A stretch of 64,000 nt of DNA from VRUE01 sp963753585 (GTDB lineage: Bacteria > Actinomycetota > Thermoleophilia > Solirubrobacterales > 70-9). The translations under genes and the position numbers were made by a program. Of the stretch, positions 8,509 through 17,610 are shown in pieces (the first letter of the stretch is position 1; each line of letters opens with the position of its first letter). The stretch lies in assembly GCA_963753585.1 (NCBI GenBank), contig CAVWCU010000001.1, positions 1,612,001 through 1,676,000 on the forward strand, given 5' to 3'. The notes under the pieces were generated by a model that was given only the letters and a program-made list of their open reading frames with translations, was not told where the DNA came from and searched no databases.

Positions 8509-10882
8509 CTAAGCCCGAGCGGGGACCAAGTCCAGCTCGCGCCAGGGGCCCTCGCCGGCCATCGGCTGAGTGCGGCCCTCGAGCCAGTCGGCCTGGAGGT
8601 CGTCGTAGTGGGGGCTGGCGGGGTGGCCGGACTGGCCGGTGAACATCTGCCAGCGCGAGCGCTCCGGCGCGGTCGGTTCGGCGACCATGCGCCAGCTCGG
8701 CGCCCAGACGGCCTTGTAGGGGTCGTTGGGGTCGTAGGCGATCTGGCTCACCGTCTCCTGGGCTCCGCCCGCCTTGAGGCTGCGGTTGAGCAGCTTGCGC
8801 AGCAACGGGTTGGCCTCGCCCAGCGGATGGGGGAACTCCATCTCGTGCACGTGGCCCCAGCGCCAGGCCTCGGGGTCGGGGCCGAAGCGGTCGGTGAGGT
8901 CGTCGAGGGCGCCGCTGAGCGCCTCCAGCACGAGCCCTTCCCAGGCGCGGCCGATCAGCTCCTCGTCTTCTTCCTCCCAGAGCTTCATCAGGTGGGAGTG
9001 CCAGCGCCACGGCGAGGTGACGTGCGGGGTGAAGCCGTTGTCGGCGCGGTCGAGCCAGCGCTCTGCGAGGTCGCGGTCGCCGATCGCGGCGCGGGCGACC
9101 TCGCGCGCCAGGCGCAGCAGGAAGGCCTGGTAGACCGTGCCGGCGATCGAGTCGGGGTCGAGCCGGCCGTCCCAGCTGCGCAGCCGCTCGATCGCGCTGA
9201 GCTCGCGCTGGCCCTGCGGCGAGAGCCGGCCCAGCCTGCGCGCGGCCTCGATGCCCGGGATCGAGAGGTTGTCGGACTGCATCGCCTCGAAGCCGTCGAT
9301 GTCGTGCTCGCTGCTCGCCCGCAGCAGCTGCTCGATCCGCTCGGCGCGGAAGCCGTCGAGCCACTCGCTGGTGATGTGGTGCGGGTACTCGTCGCCGACG
9401 ATGCGGTTGTTGGCGGTGACGAGGAAGCCGCTCTCGGGATCGACCTTCTCGGGCAGCTCGTCGTAGGGGATCGTGCCCTCCCACTCGAACTCGCCCGTCC
9501 AGCCCGGCTTGGGCAGGTCGGGGCAACCGCCCTTGCGCAGCGGCAGGCGGCCGATCAGCTTGTAGCCGATCGAGCCGTGGCGGTCGGCCCAGATCAGGTT
9601 CGAGGCCGGCGAGACGTGGTCGGCGAGCTTGGCGACCAGCTCCGGGCCGGACGCGATCCCTTGCAGATCGAACATCCCCTTGAAGGCGGTCGGCTGGTCG
9701 AGCGTCTGCCAGCGCAGGGCGAGCGGCTCGCCCTCGTCGGCGCCGAGGGCTTCGTTGACCAGCGGCCCGTGGTGGGTGATCCGCACGTCGAGCACCTCGG
9801 GCGCGTCGCGACCCTTGACCGGGATCTCCTCGCGGACGATTTCGAGCGGACGCCACTCGTCTTCGAACAGGTAGCGGTCGCCCTCGACCCGCTCGACGAA
9901 GAGGTCCTGGACGTCGGCCATGACGTTGGTGAAGGTCCAGCAGACGTCGTTGTTCTGGCCCATGTAGACGCCGGGCATGCCCGGCAGCGAGGCGCCGCGG
10001 ACGAAACGGCCGTCGAGGCTGAGGCCGACCTGGTACCAGATGCCCGGCATGCTCGGCGGCAGGTGCGGGTCGCCGGCGATCAGCGGGATTGCCGCTGGCG
10101 CTGAGCTTGCCCGAGACCGCCCAGTTGTTGGAGCCGCTGGCCTCGGCGGCGAGGCCGATCGAGTGGCGAACGGCGTCGATCTGCTCGACGATCGCGAGCC
10201 CGTCGCCGGTCCAGGCTTCCTGGGTGACGACGGGGTTCTCGGCGGGGTAGGCGGCGTCGAGACGGGCCGCCAGCTCGGGGCCGAGCGCGCGCACCATGTC
10301 GGCGCGCAGAAGCTCCCGCTCCCAGTTGGTCGAGAGGCCGAAGGCGAGCAGCTTGCCGAGGCTGAGGATGTCCACCGGCCGCCACGGCTTCCAGGCGAGT
10401 CGCAGCAGCTGCATCTCGAAGGGCAGCGCTTTGGCGTCGGCCGCGGCCGCGTTGACTCCCTCGCAGAAGCGGTTGAGCAGGGCGAGCAGCTCGGGGTCCA
10501 GCGTCGCCGCCTCGCGCTCGGCCGTGCGGCGAATGCCGAGCGTCCGCATCAGCCGGTCGATCGGCAACCCCTCCTCACCCGCCATCTCCGAGACGCGGCC
10601 GGAGACGACGCGGCGGTAGAAGTCGAGCTGCCAGAGCCGGTCCTGGCCATGGCAGAAGCCCTCGGCGAACCAGATGTCGGCAGCGCTGTCGGCCTCGATG
10701 TGGGGCACTCCCCAGCGGTCGCGGCGCACCCGAACCGCGCCCTCGAGCCCGTCGAGCGCAATCGTCCCCTTCTGCTTGGGGAGGGGACGGCGAGCGAGCC
10801 AGTGCCAGGCGGCCGCCGTGCCCGCGGCGGCAATGCCGGTGCCGGCGATCCCAGCCATCAACCCTGCCCGTGCGCGACTCAT
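8509..10882 (-). pseudogene. Penicillin-acylase-family N-terminal-nucleophile amidase, +1 shift
   Basis: Start at 10882 with an N-terminal hydrophobic segment (AGIAGTGIAAAGTAAAWHWL). VRVRRDRWGVPHIEADSAAD and FAEGFCHGQDRLWQLDFYRR are the alpha-chain signatures of the penicillin/cephalosporin acylase family. SGSNNWAVSGKLSASG contains the autoprocessing Ser. Right after it the frame breaks at GGG 10084-10086. Removing one base gives NPLIAGDPHLPPSMPGIWYQ and the full beta chain to the stop at 8509, about 790 residues. These secreted or periplasmic enzymes hydrolyse amides such as acyl-homoserine lactones or beta-lactams. The substrate here is not known. Confidence 0.75.
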
Positions 10883-10931
10883 CTTCCAAGCCTACTGGCT
10901 GGCTGGCCAGGCCGGGGTTGCCCAGCGGGGG

Positions 10932-11657
10932 CTAGGGCTCGAGGGCGCCCTCGAAGCGGCCTTCAGCCTCGAGCTTGTCGAGGTGGGCCTGCATCACCAT
11001 CGCCGCCGCGGGGCGGACCTCGGCCGGAACGTCGTCCCAGACCTCGGAGAGCAGGGCCTCGCGCGAGCGCTCGCCGCGCTCCAGGGCCGCGAGGAGGCGG
11101 CGCTCGCGCATCTCGCGATGCTCGACGTACTCGGCCAGCTTGGCTGCGGGGTCCTCGACCCAGGGGCCGTGGCCGGGACAGATCAGCTCGATCGGCTCCG
11201 CCTGCATGCGGCGCAGCGAGTCCATGTAGGCGGAGAGTGAGCCGCCGTCGGGCGGGACGAAGGTCGAGCCCGTCCCGAGCACGAGGTCGCCGCTGAAGCA
11301 GACCCGGTCGGCGGTGAGCAGGCAGACGTGGTCGGGTGCGTGGCCGGGAGTGGCGAGCGCTCGCAGGCCGCCATGCTCCTCGCCGTCGGCCGGCAGGACG
11401 ACCTCGGCGCCGAGACGCTCAGCGCCGTCGGCGTGGTCGCCATGGCTGTGGGTGAGGAGGACGGTGCCGATTCCGCCCCTCTCCTCCGCCGCGGTGCGGA
11501 TCGCATCCAGGTGCGAAGCGTCGTCGGGCCCCGGGTCGATGACGATGCTGGGGCCGGCTCCATATATGTAGGTGTTCGTCCCCTCCAGCGTCATCGGCCC
11601 CGGATTGGGGGCGAGGATGCGGAGGATCTCGGGGTGATGTGGCGCCTTATCCGTCAT
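10932..11657 (-). CDS. MBL-fold metallohydrolase
   Basis: A 241-residue metallo-beta-lactamase-fold hydrolase. The metal motif THSHGDHADGAERL is at about residues 82-95, a further His is in ATPGHAPDHVCLL, and the Asp in CFSGDLVLG. The C-terminal helical region (VEHREMRERRLLAAL) resembles the LACTB2/RNase-Z-like group, so a nucleic acid or glyoxalase-type thioester substrate is possible. The ATG lies in the loop of a hairpin repeat (11638-11678). An upstream longer frame has no similarity. Confidence 0.85.
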   Translation of the reverse strand: MTDKAPHHPEILRILAPNPGPMTLEGTNTYIYGAGPSIVIDPGPDDASHLDAIRTAAEERGGIGTVLLTHSHGDHADGAERLGAEVVLPADGEEHGGLRALATPGHAPDHVCLLTADRVCFSGDLVLGTGSTFVPPDGGSLSAYMDSLRRMQAEPIELICPGHGPWVEDPAAKLAEYVEHREMRERRLLAALERGERSREALLSEVWDDVPAEVRPAAAMVMQAHLDKLEAEGRFEGALEP

Positions 11658-11678
11658 ATGCGCGGATAAGTCGCCACA
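11638..11678. repeat. Short palindrome S1, related to S4
   Basis: Arms 11638-11653 and 11663-11678 pair over 16 bases with one mismatch. The loop contains CATATG, and on the minus strand that ATG is the start codon of the MBL gene. The arm word GTGGCGACTTATCCG also forms the palindrome at 22410-22456, so this is a repeated sequence, not a unique hairpin. Confidence 0.75.
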
Positions 11679-11686
11679 CCCAGCGG

Positions 11687-13735
11687 TCAGCCAACCTCTT
11701 TGGCGATCGCCTCGCGGGCGTCGTCGGGCTCGAGGACGACGAGGTCGCCGGCGCCGCGCAGGATCTCCCGCACGAGCCACGAGGTACCCGCGTAGGGGAG
11801 CTCGACGACGACCGCGCCGTCGGCGAGCTCCTCGACCACGGTGCGCTCCTCGCGCAGCCAGCGGGCGCGCTCGGGCGAGACCCAGACGCGGGCGACGTGG
11901 GCGGTCGGCACCTCGCCGTGGGTCATCCAGCCCTCGACCCCGGCAAACTCCTCGACTTCCGGGCGTGGCTCGAAGGTCTGCCCGGAGAGCGTCGCCTCCT
12001 TGATCCGGTCGAGCTTGAAGTGGCGGACGCCCTCTTTGGTCAGGTCGTAGCACTCCACGTACCAGCCCTCGCGCCCGTTCTCGAGCCGGTAGGGCTCGAC
12101 CGAACGCTTGGTGAACGTGTCCTCGTTCTCCTTGTAGTAGTCGAGGTCGAGGACCTGGCTGGCGCCGATCGCCTCGTTGACCTTGCGCGCCACCTCGGCG
12201 TCACCGCCGCTGCCGGCGGCGATCTCCAGTCCCTCCTCCGAGGGATCGTGGCCGAGCGCCTTGATGATCTTGGTGCGAGCGCTCTGCAGGCCGCCCTGCG
12301 GCAGGTGGTCGCCGAAGAGGTCGATCGCGGCGACCAGCGCCTTCGCCTCGAGCGGCAGCAGGCGTGCCGGCCGGGCGAAGTTGTCGCCGTATGGCTCGGA
12401 GTCGACTTCGATCTCGTCACCGACGATTTCGGCGTAGAGGACGTAGGTGCCGCCGCCGAAGTTGACGACGTTGAGCAGGTCGATGTCCTCCTGCAGCTCC
12501 TCGCCGGTAAGTTCGAGTCGCTGGCGCAGGTCGGCGACGCCGAGGCGCTCGCCCCGCTTGGCGGAGTCGATCAGGAGGCCGGCGAGGGTGACGAGACGGG
12601 CGAAGCGCTCGGGACGGATCGCGGCCTCGCCGCGGCCGTTGGAGCGGGCCCGCCGCGGCGCCTCGCGCAGGGGCCGGTCGACGACCTCGGCCGGCTCGAA
12701 GCCGTTGTGGTGGCGGTCGTGGAGCAGCCCGAGGCGGCTCTCGGCCTCCTCGCGCAGCTCCTCGGGGCCCAGCACCTGGGCGTTCTGGCGCCAGCGCAGC
12801 ACCCACGCGATCAGCTCGCGCGGGGAGGCGTAGTCGGTCTCGAAAACCGATCCTTTGCCGGGCGCGCCGTCGGACTTCTTCGCCGGGCGCAGCTCGCCGT
12901 AGGCGCCGAAGTCGCGCTCGATCAGCCAGGCGATGCGGTCACGGACGAAGATCTTCGCGGTGCCGCGCATCTCCCCCAGCTGCCAGTCGGCGCGCTGGCC
13001 GTAGTCGCGACGGTCGAAGTCCTCGGGCGGGGAGAAGTCGTGCTCGGCCTTGGACGCGTAGCCGACCTTGCCCTGGATCCGGGAGAGGCGAAAGACGCGG
13101 ACCGCCTCGCGCTCGTGCGCATGGCCGATCAAGTAGAACTGGCCGCCGCGGAAGACGAGGTGGTACGGATCGACCTTGCGCTTCTCCGTCTCGTCGCGCT
13201 CCATCGTGTAGTAGGTGAACTCGATCGTCTTGCGACGCGAGATCGCGGTCTCGATCTTCGACAGGCGCTGGGAGAGCTCGCGGCCGCCGGCAGAGGCCGT
13301 CATCGCCATCTCGACCGGCGCGCGCTCGCCCTCCTTGAGCGGATTCGGGTGACCCCAGGCGACCTGCTGCAGAGCCAGCCGCAGCGGCTCGGCGTAGGCG
13401 AATTCGCCGTCGGAGAGCAGCGAGAGGGCCGTGCTCAGCGCCGCCAGCTCGTCGTCGGAGAACTTGATCGCGTCGAGGTAGAAGTTCTCCGGCGGCAACG
13501 AGTAGAGCTCGGCCTCGAAGAAGCCCTCGCCCGGCTTCTCGACCCCGAGCTGGATGCCGAGGCTTTCCAGCTCCGCGCGGTCGGCGTAGAAGCGCCGCGC
13601 GAAGGCGTCGTCGTTCATGTCGCTGTAGCCCTCCACCTCGCGCTTGATCTCGAGGGCCGAAACCGGCCTCCCCTGAGCCATCAGGAACGAGATCAGCGAG
13701 AGCTGGCGGATCAGCTTCTCGGTGTCCTTCGCCAC
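11687..13735 (-). CDS. Fused PafB-PafC WYL-domain transcriptional regulator
   Basis: A 682-residue protein with two complete HTH-WYL modules in tandem. The first HTH is at residues 5-70 (KLIRQLSLISFLMAQGRPVS), followed by a WYL domain around 170-260 (KTIEFTYYTMERDE, DPYHLVFRGGQFYLIGH). The second HTH starts near residue 370 (ERFARLVTLAGLLIDSAKRG) with a second WYL near 500-560 (VEPYRLENGREGWYVECYD). In mycobacteria PafB and PafC are separate proteins that activate the LexA/RecA-independent DNA-damage response with RNA polymerase. Here they are one chain. The signal is thought to be single-stranded DNA bound by WYL. Confidence 0.85.
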   Translation of the reverse strand: MAKDTEKLIRQLSLISFLMAQGRPVSALEIKREVEGYSDMNDDAFARRFYADRAELESLGIQLGVEKPGEGFFEAELYSLPPENFYLDAIKFSDDELAALSTALSLLSDGEFAYAEPLRLALQQVAWGHPNPLKEGERAPVEMAMTASAGGRELSQRLSKIETAISRRKTIEFTYYTMERDETEKRKVDPYHLVFRGGQFYLIGHAHEREAVRVFRLSRIQGKVGYASKAEHDFSPPEDFDRRDYGQRADWQLGEMRGTAKIFVRDRIAWLIERDFGAYGELRPAKKSDGAPGKGSVFETDYASPRELIAWVLRWRQNAQVLGPEELREEAESRLGLLHDRHHNGFEPAEVVDRPLREAPRRARSNGRGEAAIRPERFARLVTLAGLLIDSAKRGERLGVADLRQRLELTGEELQEDIDLLNVVNFGGGTYVLYAEIVGDEIEVDSEPYGDNFARPARLLPLEAKALVAAIDLFGDHLPQGGLQSARTKIIKALGHDPSEEGLEIAAGSGGDAEVARKVNEAIGASQVLDLDYYKENEDTFTKRSVEPYRLENGREGWYVECYDLTKEGVRHFKLDRIKEATLSGQTFEPRPEVEEFAGVEGWMTHGEVPTAHVARVWVSPERARWLREERTVVEELADGAVVVELPYAGTSWLVREILRGAGDLVVLEPDDAREAIAKEVG

Positions 13736-13764
13736 GGCTCGCAGGATAGTGTGCGGCCGGTTCC

Positions 13765-14079
13765 ATGGACCTGCTGCGCAATCTCTTCGGCAACGTGACC
13801 TCGGGCATCATCCGGCTTGCGGTCACGGCCGGGGTGCTGTTCCTCTGCTACCTCTTCATCGTCAAGCCGGTGCTGAAGACGACCAACGACGCGATCAAGT
13901 CGACCGGCCTAGACCAGATCGGCAAGTCGCTGGAAGGCATGAGCACACAGATCAAGCGAGAGGTCCATCGCTCCTTCGAGGTGGCCAAGCCGGGGAACAG
14001 GCGGCAGAGGCTGATCCACTGCGTCGAAGGGGCCGAGGGGAACGTGCACCGCATACAGCGCTGCACGAGGAGATTCTGA
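13765..14079 (+). CDS. Small single-pass membrane protein of unknown function
   Basis: A 104-residue protein diverging from the pafBC gene 29 bases away. It has one transmembrane segment (about residues 14-34, GIIRLAVTAGVLFLCYLFIVK), an amphipathic stretch with Lys/Asp, and a basic C-terminus with two Cys 18 residues apart (IHC...RCTRRF). I do not recognise a family. The position beside a DNA-damage regulator is noted but gives no function. Confidence 0.55.
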   Translation: MDLLRNLFGNVTSGIIRLAVTAGVLFLCYLFIVKPVLKTTNDAIKSTGLDQIGKSLEGMSTQIKREVHRSFEVAKPGNRRQRLIHCVEGAEGNVHRIQRCTRRF

Positions 14080-14083
14080 GGTT

Positions 14084-15082
14084 TTAAGCCGCCGCGCGCT
14101 GGCCGAAGTAGGCCGAGCCCGAGAGCGCCCGGTCGAAGCTCGACCATGACTCGCCGGCGGGCAGCTGGCGCTCGAGGCGGTCGAAGCTGCCGAGGCGGCC
14201 GCCGAGGTTGTCGATCATGTGGACGAGGACGGCCTCGCGGGTGGCGGGGACGACCGGCGAGCCGTGCTCGAGCGAGCCGTGGTGGGCGAGGATGATGTGC
14301 AGGACGGCCTGGGCGAGGCCGGGGTCGAAGCCGGGGATCTCCTCGATCTGACGGCGCACCTTGTAGTAGCCGAGCGGGATCTCGCCCTGGAGGCGACCGG
14401 CGTCGGTGAGGTCTATCGCCAGCGGGTCGTCGTTGTAGGCCTCGGTCTTGCCGATGTCGTGCAGGAGTGCTCCGGTGACGGCGACGTCGCGGTCGATCCC
14501 GGGGAAGAAGGCGGCCGCGGCGCTGACCGCCTGGGCGACGGAGACGGTGTGCTCGAGCAGGCCGTGGCGGTAGGCCTGGTGGTAGACCTTCGCCGCCGGC
14601 GCATCGCGGAAGCGAGCCCAGATCTCCGACTCCTCGCCGAAGAAGCGGTCGAGGAGGTAGCGAAGCTGCTGGTCCTGCACGGTGCCCAGCAGCTCGCGCA
14701 GGTCGCTCTCCAGGCGATCGAAGGAGACCTCCGACTCGACCGCCAGGTCCTCGGTGCGGTATTCGCTCCCGTCGGCCTCGCGCAACCCGCTCAGCTTGAT
14801 CTTCGACCCCCAGCGCTCGCTGACCTCGAAGAGGCCGCTGACGTGGACGGGCGTGCCCGGGACGGCGATCGCGTAGAGCGCCTCGGCGTCCTCCCAGGAG
14901 ACCGCCTCGCAGCTGCCGCTCGCGTCGCCGAGGCTGAGGCGCAGCCAGGGCTCGCCGTTGCGCTTGCGCCGCAGCTCCCGCTCGCGGACCGCGTAGACGC
15001 TGCCGACTCGCTGTCCGTCCTCCAGCTCGCCCAGCGGCACCCTCGTCGCGATGAGCGTCTCGGTGAGAGCTTGCTGCTCCAT
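14084..15082 (-). CDS. 3'-5' exoribonuclease YhaM-like (OB fold plus HD domain)
   Basis: A 332-residue protein. An N-terminal OB-fold nucleic-acid-binding domain (about residues 20-110, GSVYAVRERELRRKRNGEPW) precedes an HD phosphohydrolase/nuclease domain with YRHGLLEHTVSVAQ, GALLHDIGKTEAY and LAHHGSLEHGSP. This is the YhaM arrangement known from Firmicutes, where it trims RNA and single-stranded DNA 3' ends. I chose ATG 15082 over the TTG 24 bases upstream because MEQQALTET begins the conserved part. Confidence 0.8.
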   Translation of the reverse strand: MEQQALTETLIATRVPLGELEDGQRVGSVYAVRERELRRKRNGEPWLRLSLGDASGSCEAVSWEDAEALYAIAVPGTPVHVSGLFEVSERWGSKIKLSGLREADGSEYRTEDLAVESEVSFDRLESDLRELLGTVQDQQLRYLLDRFFGEESEIWARFRDAPAAKVYHQAYRHGLLEHTVSVAQAVSAAAAFFPGIDRDVAVTGALLHDIGKTEAYNDDPLAIDLTDAGRLQGEIPLGYYKVRRQIEEIPGFDPGLAQAVLHIILAHHGSLEHGSPVVPATREAVLVHMIDNLGGRLGSFDRLERQLPAGESWSSFDRALSGSAYFGQRAAA

Positions 15083-15118
15083 CTGCAACCCAAAGTAGTG
15101 CCGCAAGCGGACGGCTCT

Positions 15119-15167
15119 GCTGACTTCGCCTTTCTTCGCACATATGGCGAAGAAAGGCGAAGTCAGC
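15119..15167. repeat. Short palindrome S2 with CATATG loop
   Basis: Perfect 21-base arms (15119-15139 and 15147-15167) around the loop ACATATG, in the divergent space between the YhaM-like gene and the ars operon. There is no T-run, and the site is upstream of both genes, so it is not a simple terminator. It shares the CATATG loop with S1 and S5. Confidence 0.75.
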
Positions 15168-15198
15168 GTTCGGCATTCGGCTCATCGGGTGAGATCCT

Positions 15199-15222
15199 AT
15201 TCATTGATATCTATCAATGAAT
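15199..15222. promoter_or_regulatory. ArsR operator
   Basis: A near-perfect dyad: ATTCATTGATA, two bases, TATCAATGAAT. The ATTGATA/TATCAAT halves match the known SmtB/ArsR-type operator pattern. It lies 21 bases before the arsR start and should give metalloid-relieved autorepression. Confidence 0.85.
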
Positions 15223-15243
15223 AGTGCTAGAGTGACCCAGCGC

Positions 15244-15627
15244 ATGGCCGAGCTACCTGTGATCGAGTGCTGCACGCCCCTAGCGGGGTCCTCGCTGTCG
15301 GAGGAGCGATCGGTCGAGCTCGAGCGGGTGCTGAAGGCCCTCGCCGACCGGCACCGGCTGCGGATCGTCAATCTGCTGCTGCGAGCAGGAGGGGAGTCGG
15401 TCTGCGTCTGCGAGGTGCAGCCGCTTCTGGGCCTCTCCCAAGGGACCGTCAGCCACCACCTCAAGCAACTGGTCGAGGCCGGGGTGATCGAGCGCGAGGC
15501 ACGCGGCACCTACAGCTACTTCAGCCTCGTCCCGGGGGCGCTCGACGCGGTGCGCGAGGTCTTCTCGGTGCCGGCACGGGTCGCCGTCCCGGCCGATTCG
15601 GACGCGACGCCCGCCGCCTGCTGCTGA
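15244..15627 (+). CDS. arsR: ArsR-family arsenic-responsive repressor
   Basis: A 127-residue winged-helix repressor. RVLKALADRHRLRIVNLLL and GTVSHHLKQLVEAGVIERE are the ArsR DNA-binding helices. SVCVCEV in the third helix matches the ELCVCDL-type As(III) site. Further Cys occur at the N-terminus (ECCTP) and at the very C-terminus (ACC). The start at ATG 15244 is preferred over 15217, which would lie inside the operator. It heads an operon with the aquaporin and arsC genes. Confidence 0.9.
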   Translation: MAELPVIECCTPLAGSSLSEERSVELERVLKALADRHRLRIVNLLLRAGGESVCVCEVQPLLGLSQGTVSHHLKQLVEAGVIEREARGTYSYFSLVPGALDAVREVFSVPARVAVPADSDATPAACC

Positions 15628-15636
15628 GTCCCGGCG

Positions 15637-16320
15637 ATGGACGGCCGCCCCGACCTCCCTCGACGCGCCGCCGCCGAGGCCTTCGGCGCCTTCGCCCTCG
15701 TCTTCGCCGGTTGCGGGGCGATCGTCACTGACACGGTGCACGCCGGGGTGCTCGGCGCCGTCGGCGTCTCACTCGTCTTCGGCCTGGTGATCATGGCGAT
15801 GGTCTACGCGACCGGGCACCTCTCGGGCGCCCACCTCAACCCGGCCGTGACGCTCGCCTTCGCGCTCACGCGTCACTTCCCCCACCGCGAGGCGCTCGCC
15901 TACATCGCCGCTCAGCTGCTCGGCGCGATCGCGGCCGCAACGCTGCTGCTGGCGGTCTGGCCGAGCCAGCCGGCGGACCTCGGCACGACGCTGCCCAGCG
16001 TCGGGGCCGGCAGCGCGGTCGTCTACGAGGTCATGCTGACGGCGTTCCTGATGTTCACGATCATGGCCGTCGCCACCGACACCCGCGCAGTCGGGGCGGG
16101 GGCGGCGATCGCGATCGGCGGCACGGTCGGCCTCGACGCCCTCTTCGGCGGCCCGATCACCGGCGCCTCGATGAACCCCGCTCGCTCGATCGGCCCAGCC
16201 CTGGTCTCGGGTGAGGTGCACGACCTCTGGATCTACATCGTCGCCCCGATCGCCGGCGCCGCCCTCGGGGCCCTCGCCTACCAGCTGGTTCGCGGCGCCA
16301 CCGCGGTGGAGGCGAGCTGA
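15637..16320 (+). CDS. aqpS: Aquaglyceroporin (MIP family), arsenite-channel type
   Basis: A 227-residue membrane channel with six membrane segments and both NPA boxes (HLNPAVT near residue 67, SMNPARS near residue 180). Placed between arsR and arsC, it takes the place usually held by the arsenite pump arsB. In Sinorhizobium meliloti AqpS plays this part: arsenate is reduced by ArsC and arsenite leaves down its gradient. The function is assigned by context plus family. The gene starts 9 bases after arsR and ends one base into arsC. Confidence 0.85.
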   Translation: MDGRPDLPRRAAAEAFGAFALVFAGCGAIVTDTVHAGVLGAVGVSLVFGLVIMAMVYATGHLSGAHLNPAVTLAFALTRHFPHREALAYIAAQLLGAIAAATLLLAVWPSQPADLGTTLPSVGAGSAVVYEVMLTAFLMFTIMAVATDTRAVGAGAAIAIGGTVGLDALFGGPITGASMNPARSIGPALVSGEVHDLWIYIVAPIAGAALGALAYQLVRGATAVEAS

Positions 16321-16712
16321 TGGCACGCGTCCTCTTCGTCTGCCTGCACAACGCCGGGCGCTCGCAGATGAGCGAGGCGCTGTTCACGCGGGCCGCGGCG
16401 GGGCAGCACGAGGCCCGCTCGGCTGGGACGACGCCCGGCGAGCGCGTCCACCCCGAGGTGGTCGAGGCGATGCGCGAGCTCGGCATCGACCTAGCGGTCC
16501 GTGTCCCTCGCAAGCTGACCGACACCGACGCCGAGTGGGCCGACGTGGTGGTGACGATGGGCTGCGGCGACGAGTGCCCCTACGTTCCCGGCACCCGCTA
16601 CGTCGACTGGGAGCTCGAGGACCCGAAGGGCCGCCCGATCGAGGAGGTCCGCGCCACCCGCGACGAGATCGAGCGCCGGGTCGTCGAGCTGATCGACGAG
16701 CTGGGCGACTAG
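16320..16712 (+). CDS. arsC: Arsenate reductase, low-molecular-weight phosphatase type
   Basis: A 130-residue enzyme with the P-loop FVCLHNAGRSQMSEA (HCX5R-like; Cys at residue 8) and MGCGDECPYVPG, which carries the second and third redox Cys of thioredoxin-coupled arsenate reductases. DWELEDPKG supplies the conserved DP acid. Its ATG shares one base with the aquaporin stop (TGATG). It reduces As(V) to As(III), which the adjacent channel can release. Confidence 0.9.
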   Translation: MARVLFVCLHNAGRSQMSEALFTRAAAGQHEARSAGTTPGERVHPEVVEAMRELGIDLAVRVPRKLTDTDAEWADVVVTMGCGDECPYVPGTRYVDWELEDPKGRPIEEVRATRDEIERRVVELIDELGD

Positions 16713-16722
16713 GGTCGCGCAC

Positions 16723-17601
16723 GTGAAGCTGTGTCGGTTCGTCAAGTCGGACGGCCCCGCCTTGGGGATCGTCGAGGAAGAGGAGATAGTCGACCTCTCC
16801 TCTTCCGGCCTCCCCGCCGAACCGGCGGCGGCGCTTGCCGAGGTTGGACGCGGTGGGATCGAGAAGGCGGTCGCCGGTGCGCCGCGAGTGCCCCTCACCG
16901 AGGTCCGCTTGCTGGCACCTGCGACGCCGCGGAAGTACCTCGGGATCGCCCTCAACTACGCCGACCACATCGCCGAGATGGGGATGGAGGCGCCCGAAGT
17001 ACCGGTCTTCTTCAACAAGCAGGTGAGTTGCGTGGTCGGGCCCGGCGCCGACGTCCACATGCCGAAGGTCTCGACCCTGCTCGACTACGAGGCGGAGCTG
17101 GCGGTGGTGATCGGCAAGCGCTGCCGTCACGTCCCGGTCGACCGCGCCCACGAGGTGATCGCCGGCTACACCTGCGCCAACGACCTCAGCGTGCGCGACT
17201 GGCAGGGCCGGGCGCAGACGATGACGATCGGCAAGTCCTTCGACACCCACGGCCCGCTCGGCCCCTGGCTGGTCACGCCCGAGGAGGTCGGCGATCCGCA
17301 GGACCTGCGCATCCGCTGCTTCGTTGACGAGGAGCTGCGCCAGGACGCGAGCACCGCGGGGATGGTCTTCGACTGCTTCCAGCAGGTCTCCCACCTCTCC
17401 GAAGCGTTCACACTCGAGCCCGGCGACGTGATCGCGACCGGCACCCCCTCCGGCGTCGGCATCGGCCGCAAGCCGATCCGCGAGAACGTGCTCCACGTAG
17501 GCCAAACGGTGCGGGTCGAGATCGAGCGGGTCGGCGAGCTGGTCAACACCGTGGTCGAGGAGCCCGAGGGCTACCTCGCGGATCCTGCCGCCGCGAGCTG
17601 A
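16723..17601 (+). CDS. Fumarylacetoacetate-hydrolase-family protein
   Basis: A 292-residue FAH-fold hydrolase starting at GTG. PRKYLGIALNYADHIAEMG is the fold's start, LLDYEAELAVVIGKRC and the ExE...D metal-binding pattern follow, and GDVIATGTPSGVGIGRKP is the conserved C-terminal loop. Relatives hydrolyse or decarboxylate acylpyruvates, oxaloacetate or homoprotocatechuate products. It begins 10 bases after arsC but is unlikely to work on arsenic, so it may simply share read-through transcription. The substrate is not assignable. Confidence 0.85.
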   Translation: MKLCRFVKSDGPALGIVEEEEIVDLSSSGLPAEPAAALAEVGRGGIEKAVAGAPRVPLTEVRLLAPATPRKYLGIALNYADHIAEMGMEAPEVPVFFNKQVSCVVGPGADVHMPKVSTLLDYEAELAVVIGKRCRHVPVDRAHEVIAGYTCANDLSVRDWQGRAQTMTIGKSFDTHGPLGPWLVTPEEVGDPQDLRIRCFVDEELRQDASTAGMVFDCFQQVSHLSEAFTLEPGDVIATGTPSGVGIGRKPIRENVLHVGQTVRVEIERVGELVNTVVEEPEGYLADPAAAS

Positions 17602-17610
17602 GCGAGCCCG

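Noticed and set aside
11639..13798. 719-codon plus-strand frame opposite pafBC
   Set aside because: A mirror frame of the real gene with long Val/Asp/Leu-rich runs and no domain. The opposite strand holds clear HTH-WYL domains.
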